Shown: positions 33,336 to 45,610 of the stretch, one piece after another | Position numbering within the stretch: position 1 is the stretch's first letter | Layout of the letters: each line of letters opens with the position of its first letter | DNA from: Liolophura sinensis | Taxonomy: Eukaryota > Mollusca > Polyplacophora > Chitonida > Chitonidae | NCBI RefSeq assembly: GCF_032854445.1 | Contig: NC_088298.1 | Span: forward strand, 4,772,160-4,836,159 | Length of the DNA: 64,000 nt | Direction: 5' to 3' | Position numbers and translations under genes: made by a program | Notes under the pieces: generated by a model | Databases searched by the model: none | Seen by the model: the letters and a program-made list of their open reading frames with translations, nothing else | Told to the model about the DNA's origin: nothing

Positions 33336-34448
33336 CGTAGGTCTCTCAGAATATTTCAAAATATTGGGTGTAGAGGCAGCTGAATGGGTTGAATTAGGGT
33401 ATTCCATGAAATATGTCTGTCATGTCATACAGAAGAAGGGGCGATGGAGAAGAAAATCAGGAAAAAATAACTGACTTCTCGTACAGTTTTGGTTTGAGAG
33501 TATTTGAGACAGCACACATCCGGGCATTTCACTCACATGAAGCAGTGATATTCTCGATTCAGCGGTGTATAGTTTGTCAAGATTGAAGTAATATTTACCA
33601 AGTTAGCAATACATCATGTCACACTTTGGAAGTCTACAGGGAGCTGATAGATGACTTTCCAAGTTGGCGTCCAGTGAAAAGTCATACAAGTTGAAACCAA
33701 CCTACATGACCTATGTCTGACAAACTCTTTGTAACTTTAGAGCTAATGTAATTTCTTTGAATTAGGGATGATGGTGGTAATAAATGACACTGCTTCAAGT
33801 TTTCTTCCCTGCGCATGCAAAGCATTGTCATTTTTCAGTCCACCTACTATCTGGAAGGACATGGCGCTTTCCAGCACATAACTTGCGCAGATGCAGTGTT
33901 TGATACTGAACTTGGACAACACTGATTCCTCAACCTTTTAACATCTATCAAAGAACAACTTTCAGTGCAATTTATGCATATTTTAAAAGGTAAAACTACA
34001 TTTTTTTGAGACAAAGCTACACTGGTTGGACTGGCCAATTTAATGAGTTAACAAAAAGAAGAATTTTATCAGTCTGCACAGAATATTGCCTTCAGAATAT
34101 GCTTGAATAAATATCTTGCAAACATGCGAAACAGTTGAAAAATTACAATGTACACTACATCCAGTGTAATGCACTAAAAATGTTAATTGTTTGACATCAT
34201 CAATACAAGTAAAGGGCTTGATTGAGTATTGAGCAACCATCATTTGGTTTGACATGGTTTGTTGGAGACATTTTAAAAACAGAATTGTTAAACAAATAGA
34301 TGTAGATGTAAATTTATGAAACCTTTTGGAAACATCTTCGTGCAAAACTCAAACTGACTATGTTTGATTGAAAATTTTTTTCTTATGATATTTAATATCT
34401 TTTATGCTTTGGCCATCTAGACAGGTGAAGCCCAAACTCTATATAAAA
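33336..34448. other. no gene; one R2 repeat copy
   Basis: 34050-34165 is an R2 copy on the minus strand (AGAATATTGCCTTCAGAATA). The remainder is unrecognised. Confidence 0.45.
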
Positions 34449-35325
34449 GGAATCAGTGGATTGCCAGAATGACGAAAAACATGAGTCGTGTATGATCGTG
34501 TTTGAAAGTAATCAGTGGATTGCCAGAATGATGAAAAACATGAGTCGTGTATGATCGTGTTTGAAAGTAATCAGTGGATTGCCAGAATGACGAAATACAT
34601 GAGTCGTGTATAGTTGTGTTTGAAAGTAATCGATGCATTCCCAGAATGACGAAAAACATGAGTCGTGTATGGTCGTGTTTGAAAGTAATCGATGGATTCC
34701 CAGATTGATGAAAAACATGAGTCGTGTATGATCGTGTTTGAAAGTAATCAGTGAATGAGTCATGTATGATCGTGTTTGAAAGTAATCAGTGGATTGCCAG
34801 AATGACGAAATACATGAGTCGTGTATAGTTGTGTTTGAAAGTAATCGATGCATTCCCAGAATGACGAAAAACATGAGTCATGTATGGTTGTGTTTGAAAG
34901 TAATCGATGGATTCCCAGATTGATGAAAAACATGAGTCGTGTATGATCGTGTTTGAAAGTAATCAGTGAATGAGTCCTGAGTCATGTATGATCGTGTTTG
35001 AAAGTAATCAGTGGATTGCCAGATTGACGGAAAACATGAGTCATGTATAGTCGTGTTTGAAAGTAATCAGTGGATTGCCAGAATCATGAAAAACATGAGT
35101 CATGTATGGTTGTGTTTGAAAGTAATCGATGGATTGCCAGATTGATGAAAAACATGAGTCATGTATGGTCGTGTTTGAAAGTAATCGATGCATTCCCAGA
35201 TTGATGAAAAACATGAGTCGTGAATGGCCGTGTTTGAAAGTAATCGATGCATTCCCAGAATGACGAAAAACATGAGTCATGTATGGTCGTGTTTGAAAGT
35301 AATCAGTGGATTCCTAGGATGATGA
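34449..35325. repeat. 59-bp minisatellite array, about 15 units
   Basis: Unit AATCAGTGGATTGCCAGAAT + GACGAAAAACATGAGTCGTG + TATGATCGTGTTTGAAAGT. Variants swap CAGTGGATTGCC with GATGCATTCCC. Two units are shortened (34750, 34968), each near AATCAGTGAATGAGTC, which suggests a duplicated block. Confidence 0.95.
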
Positions 35326-36572
35326 ACTATTTTAACAGTATTTGATGTTGTCTCTCACGTTGTCAATGGTTAGGCAAATACAATCTTGAGCAATAGTGAT
35401 GTTTCAGTATTTGTCAAAACAAAGGCTATGGAAAGCCAGTAGATTGGTGAATCGTTTGAAGTGTTGTGATTAAAGTAAGTTATTGCGTAATATATTGATG
35501 GTTTGACACAGAAGCTGAAATTGCGGAATCGGGCTAAAAGTAAATTGAAGGCGCAACCAGTGAAAAATGAGAGTCATGGCGGAGAAGCAGGATGGCAGAT
35601 CTGCCAATCTGTAGCTTGCTGGAACCATAATTGCATTTGAGAACAAAGCTTAACCAAGTTTTTAAAAAAGAAAAAAAAAAGAGATAAACAAGAAAAAGTG
35701 AAGTGTAATAGCTGGAGGGTTTCATTATGCATGTATGCATATTTGTCTCAAAACTGGTGCCGATTCATGTACAGTACAAAGAGGTGAAGGGATCATGCTG
35801 AAAAACTGTCTGTGTTCCAGGTTGGCTAACATTGTTGCAGCTGGCTGACAAATAAACCTTGGCCTTGCAGCAAGGTTGCGAGTTCAAATCCCAGGGCCTC
35901 CAAAAAATGGGGACATATTCGTAAACTTTACATTGGGTGTTTGACAGAAAGGTTTTATTTATTTATTTTTATCTTCCATGTTAATTTCTTCACAATCCTT
36001 ACTTTTTCATTTAATAGCCAGCCAAAAAAAAAAAATTCCCTGCTTGCTGACATTTTTTTTTCATGTGGTTAGGTTAATCACAACAAGGAATTTTTTTTAT
36101 GGATAACTCTAAATTGCGTTTATTAAAAATGTTTTCTACCTTACGGAAATATGCTTGTGCTTTTTAAGCTTCTAGTTTTCCTGGCTAAAAAGTGACCAGG
36201 GTGGGATTTTCAGATCAACATACCGAGTACATATACTACTTTTAATGCACAGTGGAAATAAATACTGCCTACTGTGTTTACATACGTTATACAATGAACA
36301 TGTAGGCACCAAGGTCACATTGTGTGTTTACCAACGTTACCTGACATTTTAACATTTTCACCCACATCAAAATGACTCCATAATATGTGCATGGAGCTGG
36401 TCAGGTCGGTCAGACCTTGCAACATAAACAAGTCAAGGTCTTAGATTACATTTATCTTTACCTGGTGGAGGCTATGTAAGTTGTTCCATAAGTTACTCTC
36501 TCTCCCTCCCTTCTACATGTACATGACAGGTAAACAGCTTCACTGGAGTAGAAGTGTAAGGATCCATAAAAA
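35326..36572. other. no gene; one tRNA-like scrap
   Basis: A B-box-like GAGTTCAAATCCC at 35879-35891 with GGCTGACAAATAAACC upstream may be a SINE head relic. Otherwise AT-rich, with A and T runs. Confidence 0.4.
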
Positions 36573-36975
36573 CAAGATTAAAGGAGAAGAAAATTTAAAT
36601 ATCATTCAAATAGCATTGAAAAGAGTATGCATGTCCTTGCAGGTGCATACCATAAACAAAACTCTAATATGTACCTCAAGGTGATAAATTATAAATAAAG
36701 TCACTGCCAACATCCACTGCTTGACGATGGGACAACCGAAATGTTGGACGTAGGTTTTGAGTTTACACGAACAAGCCGGCAGTTTTAAGGATTCTCATTG
36801 GCGGAGAGGCCACACACCTCCAGCATAAGTTACAGGGTGTTAAAGATGGAGGACGCGATTTATGCCAGCTTTGTGGTTTTCAAAAATCGCAAAATTATGC
36901 AGCAGGCACCATCAGATAGAAAAGAATGTGCTCTTTTCAGCCTGTAGTGTCATTTTTTTCTTCGCATTTAAGCTA
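36573..36975 (+). mobile_element. Non-autonomous DNA-transposon-like element R3, copy 1
   Basis: Runs from AAAGGAGAAGAAAATTTAAA to about TGTCATTTTTTTCTTC. The same element lies inverted at 62094-62524, sharing GTTGGACGTAGGTT, CAGGGTGTTAAAGATGGAGG and AAAATTATGCAGCAGGCACC. Both ends contain GGAGAAGAAAA-like sequence facing inward. No transposase frame. Confidence 0.65.
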
Positions 36976-37266
36976 ACGTCAACATGGGGCCAATTCCACA
37001 AGCCATTTCAGTACCTAGGTCAAAATTTTAAAAATATATATATATATATCTATATGTTTTCTACCAGCTCATAAATGGTACTTAAAGACAAACGTACCAA
37101 AATTTCCAAAACTTCCAATACCAAAAACATGTACATATATTTATTGTGACAGTTAAGGTTTTAAATTTGACCTTGGTATTGTCGTTTAATTGGTTGTGAT
37201 TTTTCAAGTATTGACTAGTAGAATAAACCCAGCCAATGTATCTAGAATTAGAAGTGCCTTTTTTTT

Positions 37267-37353
37267 TGGCCCACCATAATGCTGGCTGCCGTCATATAAA
37301 TGAAATACTCCTGAGCACAGGGTGAAACACCTGTCAACTAAATAAATAAATAG
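37267..37353 (+). mobile_element. SINE-A 3' fragment
   Basis: GGCCCACCATAATGCTGGCT, CATATAAATGAAATACTCCT and AACTAAATAAATAAATAGA. Confidence 0.78.
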
Positions 37354-37529
37354 AATGAGAAGTAGACAGGGGAGAAAACTGTAGAAAACACTATTTTTTA
37401 TTGCATTTATTTAATGCTATAACTTAGGCCTTTGTAGACAGTTTTATGAAATGTTAAAGTAAATTGTTTGGTGAGAATTGGGGAGCTGATGTTTTATGAG
37501 CTTAAGAAATTCTTGAAGAAAAGAGCTGT

Positions 37530-37740
37530 AGATGTCAATTGTTAACCAGTATCTGTAAATTCATTATCAAATAAAGTTGCCTAACATTTTTTGACAAGTC
37601 ACATGATATAGTAGGAATATTTTTACCCTGATTAGTGATATAAGAATTTGAACTGCCAACACTCGTATTGAACAGCATGGCAACATACATGCGAAGCCCT
37701 TGTTTACAGTCAGGACAGTTTTGCGTAGCCATGGATGCTG
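37530..37740 (+). repeat. Dispersed repeat family R4
   Basis: GTTGCCTAACATTTTTTGAC, AAGTCACATGATATAGTAGG and GAATTTGAACTGCC recur at 59395-59530. Class unknown. Confidence 0.55.
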
Positions 37741-39229
37741 TTTTTAGCTTCTTAATTGGTTTTTGTCTATTTTAGGAAGGCAGTTTGTAAATCCATTTTA
37801 TGGCTAGGAAATAATACTTTTATACAGACATAAAAGTTTGATTTTCAGGATATCTCCATCAGAAGTACATATTGTTATAATATTTAAGTTCCATACCAGT
37901 AAATAATAATAATAAAAAATAAACAAATTAAAAAAATATACATAATATTTATATAGTTCAGTTTTAACATTTTAGAAATATATATATTTTTTAATAGCTA
38001 TACATGTATGTACATTAACACATAACTGATTCTCTTGAATTCTTTCTGGTGTGGAGAAGGCTGAGTAACTGTGCATTTCTTGAAAAGAAGGTACGAAGCG
38101 CGAAGGAATGTTCCAAGATCTTTCTTCCACTTAAACAGTTGCATTAGTATTACACAGTAAACGACATGAAAACTAATGCCATCCTAATTCGATGTGCGAT
38201 TAGCACTGCTCATAGTTCCTCAAAACGGCTCATAGTTCCTCAAAACAGCTCATGGTTCCTCAAAACGGCTCATAATTCCTCAAAACGGCACTGCTTCACT
38301 GTATGGTTGTCATAGACAACGAGGACATCAAGGGTGGACAAGTGTGTAGAGATTAACAAGCTTCATAAAACTATTGTTTTTTTACAACATCTAATTCTTT
38401 TAATTTTAATTTACTTTCATTTTTCCCTAATTTGAATACTTTAAATCACTTCAGATGGCTCTAGGATATACTGTGTCAGTTTTGCTAGAAAAATTTGATC
38501 AACCCGAGACAGTTCACCTTTAAATATCACTATATTTCACTAATTGTCAGTTTGTAGTTTATGAAAAATCCATAAGAATATGCTTGCAAGTTGGGGAAAA
38601 AACCAGCAGGTAGGAGATTTTTTTCAAAATCTTGACTAGTTCACGCTTTATTTTGATCCCTGTTTGTCATTACAGAGGTTCTGGTGTTTTTCTGACAAAG
38701 AACAACACCGTTTGAAATAACGTTTAGAAAAAGTCGAACAAAACGCGCATTATGGCGATGTTTATGGTTGTACTATACGTACATATGTATATGCATTTTT
38801 ATTAACTGGGAATTTGAGAACAGTTGGTCATTTTGAGAATTATTTTTGTGACTTTCGTACATGAATCCAAGTAGATTCCCATAAATTTGGTTTACGGGAG
38901 TTATAGGGAGAATCAGGTTCCCATCGAAAGTAAATCCTAAATGTAATTTAATCTTAATCGATACTGACCCCATTTGCATTTTAGAGGCATTTGCCTACCT
39001 AAAAATGTTTAAGTGAAACTTAGAGTTGATGATAGATTGTGTTGGGAAGACATCATATACAACGTTTCATCTACCCTTTAACATACAGTATGACACTGTG
39101 TGGAAATGTCAAAGAAAAGAAAGAGTGAAACTCTGTCAGTATTAAATTCTACGCAGTTGTGCAGAGGTGAGAAAGGCAGCATTAATGCCATTTCTAAATG
39201 AACGCACATTTGTCAAATCAGAGCTGTGT
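37741..39229. other. no gene; short 20-bp repeat
   Basis: A 20-bp unit CTCATAGTTCCTCAAAACGG repeats four times at 38209-38288. The rest is AT-rich and unrecognised. Confidence 0.5.
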
Positions 39230-39630
39230 AAATTGAACGTGTCAGTCAGTGCGCAAACGCCAATTGTTTAGGATCGTGTTCAATTTCCTCCTGGAACAAG
39301 TGCGACTCCGAGAGCACCCGAGTTGCTGCGCACATGTACAGCGGAACTGTAATTGATGGTTTGCGATTGAGAGCCAGAAGTAAGAATTGACCCCTGCAAG
39401 ATAACTGTTCAAACGGGTTGATAAGGATCCGAGCGAAAAGAGTAGAGATGGGGTTTAGCTTTTGTTGAGCTTGGCTTTCTCAATCTCCTGCCCAGCATGA
39501 GGGTCAGTACATTTAGCTGACAGTGCTCTGTTTTTCTATTGGTCGGGATCTATGACTGGTGGGCGGCCATATTGGCGATATTGATTTGAGAAACCTGACA
39601 GATTCTGTGAACTTTCCATGAAATGTTGAG
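39230..39630 (+). promoter_or_regulatory. Candidate TATA-less promoter
   Basis: Locally richer in CpG than its surroundings. Near the end it has an inverted CCAAT box (CTATTGGTCGGG, about 39537) and GGCGGCCATATTGGCG (about 39563), which fits a YY1-type element common at initiators. A weak donor (TTGAG/GTTAAG, about 39629) follows. It could start a noncoding first exon for the SLC4 gene, whose next exon opens with an acceptor at 45151. Not demonstrated. Confidence 0.3.
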
Positions 39631-39699
39631 GTTAAGTGTGCCACTCAGCTGCTTCCTACATAACTACAGTTTGCATGGTGGCATGTTGTACAGGCTATG

Positions 39700-40810
39700 T
39701 ACCCTGTCTCATTGTCAGTCTACAGCCCAGCTGGCCTCTTCAACAGCTGGCTCTGTCCACTTCTCTGTAACCTTTGGGCCTACAGAGTGCATTGATATAT
39801 GTGCCTACTGGAGCCGAGTTCACTTCCCTGTCTGGATTTCTTTTGTTTATTTTTATCATCTTTATTGTACTTTGAGAATCTAGGTATCTTCTTGTCTCAT
39901 TGTCAGTTTACAGTCCAGCTGGTCTCTCTAAAGCCTATTTCAGTGTATTATCCTTTGGCCCAACCTGGTGCATAGATGTAGACATCTGGAACGGAGTTCA
40001 ATTCCCTGTCAGGACACTCTTTTTTTTTTCCTTTATCATCTTTACCATACTGTGCAAATTAAGGTATCATCCTGTTTCATTGTAAGTTTAATGACAAAGT
40101 GGTCACTCAACAACTTGTCTGGGCTACTTCATTGTAACCTGTTCTACGTTGTACCAAGTGGATTGATAGGTGTCTGGTGCAAAGTTCAATTCCCTGTCTG
40201 GACAGTTTTATATCCTGTCTCCTTGATATTGTGCTGAGGAAATTCATCTATCATGCTATCCCTAGCTTACAGACCATCTGGACTAAACCAATGGTCCATG
40301 TTACCTTAATTAGTGTTAGCTCCGGCCCTAAGTGGAGCCGAGTTCAATTCCACATTTGGACATTTTTTTTTCCTTGATTATATGCTGAGAAAATTAAGCT
40401 ACTGGTACATGTGTCATCCTGTTCCATGGTCAGCCTACAGCCCAGCTGGTCCAGTCTACTTTAGTGTATCCCTCATTTGGTGCAGTTCCCCCGTCTGGAA
40501 AACTTTGTATCTTTTCTTGGTATGGTCATTGTTTACAGCACTTATAGAATCCAGTTATTGCTGTGCCATTGTCCAGGGCTAGCTATAGTTTGTCTCTCAA
40601 GAGCTGGCCTTGGCTACCTCAGTCATGTGTTTCGTTTTACCTGATTTACTGTTGTGTGGGAATTTTACATGCCCAGTCTACTTAAGTTTAGTACATACAC
40701 CCTATGCATGTACATCTGCATGTAAGCCCTCACCTGGCTAGGGGTCAATCATAAACATCTGAGTTCAATTCCCAGGTTTGGTAATTTTGTTTTTTTCCTT
40801 CGTCTAGATT
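39700..40810 (+). repeat. About 180-bp tandem array with B-box-like motif, about 6 units
   Basis: Units begin near 39705, 39893, 40073, 40255, 40420 and 40560 with TGTCTCATTGTCAGTCTACA-like sequence, carry GCCCAGCTGGTC, and then a B-box-like GAGTTCAATTCCCTGTCTGG, followed by T-rich sequence. A final B-box-like copy is at about 40760. Divergence is high. It seems to be an array made from a tRNA-derived element. Confidence 0.72.
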
Positions 40811-41457
40811 ATTTAGGTTTTGCTGGGCCACTGGTCCAGTGAAACTAAGTGCTCTCTTAGTTTTTATGTTCTGTAGGGTGGTGTGTAAGCCCTGATAATC
40901 AGCAACAGAATTCTACAGCATCTGTCATGTCAATCTGTGTTTGCCATTGCCATTTGAATGAAACTGCACTGTGCTGTTGTGAAGGCATTGAATATAGTGG
41001 CAATGATACAGGATATGGAAATCAAATTTTGATCACATTTAGTAGTTTATTACAAGTAAAATGTATACTTGTGACCCTGGTAATAATCTGAATATATTGT
41101 GGAAACAGAGCATGAAAGGTCAGAAAAGCTGAATGGTTGACATTTTTTATTTTTTTCAGGATAATCGTTATTAAAAGTCAGGTTTTCTCGGTGTTTCAGT
41201 TTTAACAGTGTTTGATCTTAATCTATCAAATCAATGATTTAAAGAGGAGTGAGTGGCAGAGATCAATACTCCAGTGCTAGGTGACTAACCAGCCTTGTAT
41301 TGATCTCTGATCAGTACCCTGTTAACCTTTATATGTTGGTGGTCAGAAGATTCGTGTCTGAATTTATTGACTTGTACATGTAGATCGTAGCTTTAAGTGA
41401 AGTCCACGAGGAGCATCTGGGTGCCAGAGCCCGGTTGTGAGTGTATCTTAATTTCAG
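40811..41457. other. no gene seen
   Basis: Unrecognised AT-rich DNA. Confidence 0.35.
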
Positions 41458-41712
41458 ACATGCCACCATATGGCTAAGGCCACACCTGGTAAAATTGTTG
41501 TTTTGCAAGACATGCCACCATATGGCTTAGGCCACATCTGTTAACATTGTTGTTTTACAAGACATGCCACCATACGGCTAAGGCCACACCTATTAAAATT
41601 ATTGTTTACAAGACATGCCGCCATATGGCTAAGGCCACACCTATTAAAATTGTTGTTTTACAAGACATGCCACCATATGGCTAAGGCCACACCTATTAAA
41701 ATTGTTGTTTTA
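41458..41712. repeat. 52-bp minisatellite, five units
   Basis: Unit AGACATGCCACCATATGGCT + AAGGCCACACCTATTAAAAT + TGTTGTTTTACA. Copies differ at a few bases. Confidence 0.95.
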
Positions 41713-42463
41713 CATCAGAATGAATCTGCTCTCAGTGCCTGAGGGTACAAAGATAAAATTAAACTGTGAAAAATGTGGGCTGTCCCAGTTAGGCATGACA
41801 GCAAAAACAGACCTCCCCCCCCCCCAAAAAAAAAACCCATTGTGATTGAACAAATATTATTTTTAGCGCTGAAACTTTCATTTTTTTGCAAGTGGATGGT
41901 TACCCTACCTGCCAAACAAACCTCAAAACAACTCACTAAGATCAGTAGATGGTAGGCAAAGGCAAAATGAGCAACTTCAGTTGTCATGGACGAAGTTTTA
42001 GGTCCTATACAGTGGATGTTCATGAGGGTGTACTTGCAATGTTCTGACGGGGGTGTGAAATGTAAAGTATGTTTAGGTCAGTATTGGCCAGTTTTTGTGC
42101 CCTTGTAGTTTTAATCATTTTTTAATCGTCTTTAAAGTCGTATCATTTTACAAATTTTACCTGTTAAGTGCAAGTGTATAACCAGGGCGCCAGAGGTCTT
42201 GTGTCGAGTGATTTTTCAGGTAGACATGTGGTACAGTGCAGTCAGAACGTGTCTGATGTAGTGTGCATGTAATGTCCATGGCAGCATGTCCATGTTTGGA
42301 AGAGGTCATAAGTCACCATGGTGCTGAGTGTTGGGATAGCTTTTTAAGATGGTTGCTATAAAGAAGGTGAGATGAATAAAGATGGTTTGTTGATGTAACA
42401 GATCTCTCCATCGACCTGATCATGAGGTAATGAAATTCCATAAAATACATGGGAGTGAATGAC
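41713..42463. other. no gene; R1 repeat and C/A tracts
   Basis: 41814-41836 is a C run then an A run. 41842-42005 is an R1 copy on the minus strand (TTATTTTTAGCGCTGAAAC). The remainder is unrecognised. Confidence 0.5.
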
Positions 42464-44349
42464 AGCTGTACGTGTAGTGCTCAGTACAGTTTAAAGGATA
42501 CAGGTACACCAGTACATCTAGTGCTCAGTACAGCTTATAGGATACAGGTACACCTGTATGTGTAGTGCTCAGTACAGCTTATAGGATACAGGTACACCAG
42601 TACATCTAGTGCTCAGTACAGCTTATAGGATACAGGTACACCTGTATGTGTAGTGCTCAGTACAGCTTATAGGATACAGGTACACCAGTACATCTAGTGC
42701 TCAGTACAGCTTATAGGATACAGGTACACCTGTATGTGTAGTGTTCAGGACAGCTTATAGGATACAGGTACACCAGTACATCTAGTGCTCAGTACAGCTT
42801 ATAGGATACAGGTACACCTGTACATGTAGTGTTCAGGACAGCTTATAGGATACAGGTACACCTGTATATCTAGTGCCCAGTACAGCTTATAGGATACAGG
42901 TACACCTGTACATGTAGTGCTCAGTACAGCTTATAGGATACAGGTACATCTGTACCTGTAGTGCTCAGTACAGCTTAAAGGATACAGGTACACCAGTACA
43001 TCTAGTGCTCAGTACAGCTTATAGGATACAGGTACACCTGTATGTGTAGTGCTCAGTACAGCTTATAGGATACAGGTACACCAGTACATCTAGTGCTCAG
43101 TACAGCTTATAGGATACAGGTACACCTGTATGTGTAGTGCTCAGTACAGCTTAAAGGATACAGGTACACCAGTACATCTAGTGCTCAGTACAGCTTATAG
43201 GATACAGGTACACCTGTATGTGTAGTGCTCAGTACAGCTTATAGGATACAGGTACATCTGTACATCTAGTGCTCAGTACAGCTTATAGGATACAGGTACA
43301 CCTGTACATGTAGTGTTCAGGACAGCTTATAGGATACAGGTACACCTGTATGTGTAGTGCTCAGTACAGCTTATAGGATACAGGTACATCTGTACATCTA
43401 GTGCTCAGTACAGCTTATAGGATACAGGTACACCTGTACATGTAGTGTTCAGGACAGCTTATAGGATACAGGTACACCTGTATGTGTAGTGCTCAGTACA
43501 GCTTATAGGATACAGGTACATCTGTACATCTAGTGCTCAGTACAGCTTATAGGATACAGGTACATCTGTACCTGTAGTGCTCAGTACAGCTTAAAGGATA
43601 CAGGTACACCAGTACATCTAGTGCTCAGTACAGCTTATAGGATACAGGTACACCTGTATGTGTAGTGCTCAGTACAGCTTAAAGGATACAGGTACACCTG
43701 TACATCTAGTGCTCAGTACAGCTTATAGGATACAGGTACACCTGTACATGTAGTGTTCAGGACAGCTTATAGGATACAGGTACACCTGTATGTGTAGTGC
43801 TCAGTACAGTTTAAAGGATACAGGTACACCTGTATATCTAGTGCCCAGTACAGCTTATAGGATACAGGTACACCTGTACATGTAGTGCTCAGTACAGCTT
43901 ATAGGATACAGGTACATCTGTACCTGTAGTGCTCAGTACAGCTTAAAGGATACAGGTACACCAGTACATCTAGTGCTCAGTACAGCTTATAGGATACAGG
44001 TACACCTGTATGTGTAGTGCTCAGTACAGCTTAAAGGATACAGGTACACCAGTACATCTAGTGCTCAGTACAGCTTATAGGATACAGGTACACCTGTACA
44101 TGTAGTGTTCAGGACAGCTTATAGGATACAGGTACACCTGTATGTGTAGTGCTCAGTACAGCTTAAAGGATACAGGTACACCTGTATATCTAGTGTTCAG
44201 TACAGTTTATAGGATACAGTACACCTGTACAGGTAGTGCTCAGTACAGCTTATAAGATACAGGTACACCTGTATGTGCAGTGCTCAGTACAGCTTAAAGG
44301 ATACAGGTACACCTGTATGTGCAGTGCTCAGTACAGCTTAAAGGATACA
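42464..44349. repeat. 44-bp satellite array, about 43 units, with dimer order
   Basis: Unit AGTGCTCAGTACAGCTTATA + GGATACAGGTACACCTGTATGTGT. Two subtypes, one with CACCAGTACATCT and one with CACCTGTATGTGT, alternate for long stretches, giving an 88-bp dimer. Larger blocks repeat too (for example around 43300-43520). In the second subtype TACAGGT-AC-ACCTGTA can form a 7-bp hairpin. Confidence 0.96.
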
Positions 44350-45151
44350 TGAAAAGGGACTCTAAAATGAAAATTATGGTTTTAAAGGACATGAAGGTTT
44401 TGCCCAAAAGATTTGATTTTGAGGCATATTTTGTATCTCTCAATAACCCCTGTATTGTATACATATTTTCTGTCAGTGTTAGGGAGTTTGCAGAAAAGAC
44501 AGCAAGGATGAAATTACTGGGAAAATGGGACCAGCCTAGCGCCCAGCTATTCATACCCTTTATCGCCACAATTGTTAAACATCTATCACGTTCGTTTTCT
44601 ATTTTTGACAGACGTCACAAACACAGGCTACTGGTAGTTTATAATTTCTGGACTGACTGCTGGGGGGGTCTGCTTGGTTAGAGCTGAGAAGCTTTGTAGT
44701 TAGGACACATCCTAAATTACATGTACAATGTACGTGCTAAGAAATAAAGCTGAATATTTCATACCAGAAATATACAGCATCTACATGTGTATGCGTATTG
44801 CTGGGGCTGTTGTGTTAGCGAAATGTTCTTGAGTATGGCGTAAAACACCAATCAGATAAATAAATATATACCGTAAATGACCATAAATCTTGTCCATGAA
44901 TAACTTGCCCATTTTTAGAAATTCTAAGAGATTATCTTGGTTTTAGAAAGGTGTTTTGAGGTTTGCTTGAAACACCACGGGATGATATTCTACTGAACAA
45001 TTTTAAGTTTCAGCACCAAAAATAATATTTTGTGACATTTATGTGCCTCTAATAATGCATTGTTGTGGACGAAATTGAAGGTAATATAGGGTACATGTGT
45101 CATTTACCAGGATATGAATGTTGATAGGAGAGGTATCTTTGTGTTCTGCAG
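44350..45151. other. no exon seen; SINE-A and R1 fragments
   Basis: 44805-44868 is a SINE-A tail (GTTCTTGAGTATGGCGTAAA, AATAAATA). 44876-45075 is an R1 copy. A 120-codon frame (44319-44681) starts in the satellite and has no recognised domain. Confidence 0.5.
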
Positions 45152-45256
45152 GTTTCTCTGAGTGGCTGTTCATCAAAGTGAGGATGGATTCAGAGGAACA
45201 GGGTGCTGTGGAAGAAGACTGCTGATTGGTTGGTGTTGCTTACAAACTCTGTCACC
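45152..45256 (+). promoter_or_regulatory. SLC4 5' leader segment with upstream ORF
   Basis: A clean acceptor (TATCTTTGTGTTCTGCAG) ends at 45151, so this leader is probably spliced to a noncoding exon further left. An upstream ATG at 45184 opens a 13-codon frame that stops at TGA 45223-45225, 31 nt before the main ATG. Such an upstream ORF can lower or condition translation of the main frame. Confidence 0.5.
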
Positions 45257-45344
45257 ATGGATCATAATAAACCTCTTGATCAACCAATCAGGGACCTCGG
45301 CTCATTTGCCAGTTTTCACACCCCAAGCGATGCAGATATTCATG
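45257..45344 (+). CDS. SLC4-family bicarbonate transporter, first coding exon
   Basis: ATG at 45257 sits in a strong Kozak context (GTCACCATGG). It encodes 29 residues starting MDHNKPLDQPIRDLG, then stops one base into codon 30 at a strong donor (CATG/GTGAGT). That base plus AC from 51066 gives GAC (Asp), so the phase matches the next exon, which is the part that identifies the family. The N-terminus is cytosolic. SLC4 proteins of this branch carry Na+ with bicarbonate across the plasma membrane for pH control and, in shell-forming animals, possibly carbonate supply (inference). The intron of 5.7 kb holds 24-bp and 36-bp satellites and SINE-B copies. Confidence 0.7.
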
Positions 45345-45479
45345 GTGAGTATCCCCCTGGACTTGTTTAGAGCATTGACACTGACGTACTGGTTCAAGGT
45401 CACCACTGTAATTCTTCAACCTCTTCACATGTTTGCATGGTGTTTATTCAGACCTATTCTGAAGGCATTTTTATGTGTA

Positions 45480-45560
45480 GACTGATGAAATTATACTGTT
45501 TGTGAAGCTCCGACATTTGCCAATCCAACCAATGTAGCTTTGTGTCAAAAATCAAGTTAA
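45480..45560 (+). repeat. Dispersed repeat family R2, partial
   Basis: ATACTGTTTGTGAAGCTCCG and CCAATCCAACCAATGTAG match the R2 copy at 61610-61745. Confidence 0.55.
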
Positions 45561-45610
45561 TTGCTCTTTTATGTCTTTTATTTATCACGACTAGCTTGTG
45601 ATATATCAAC

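Noticed and set aside
44319-44681. 120-codon plus-strand frame as a gene
   Set aside because: It begins inside the 44-bp satellite, has no recognised domain, and its start has no support.
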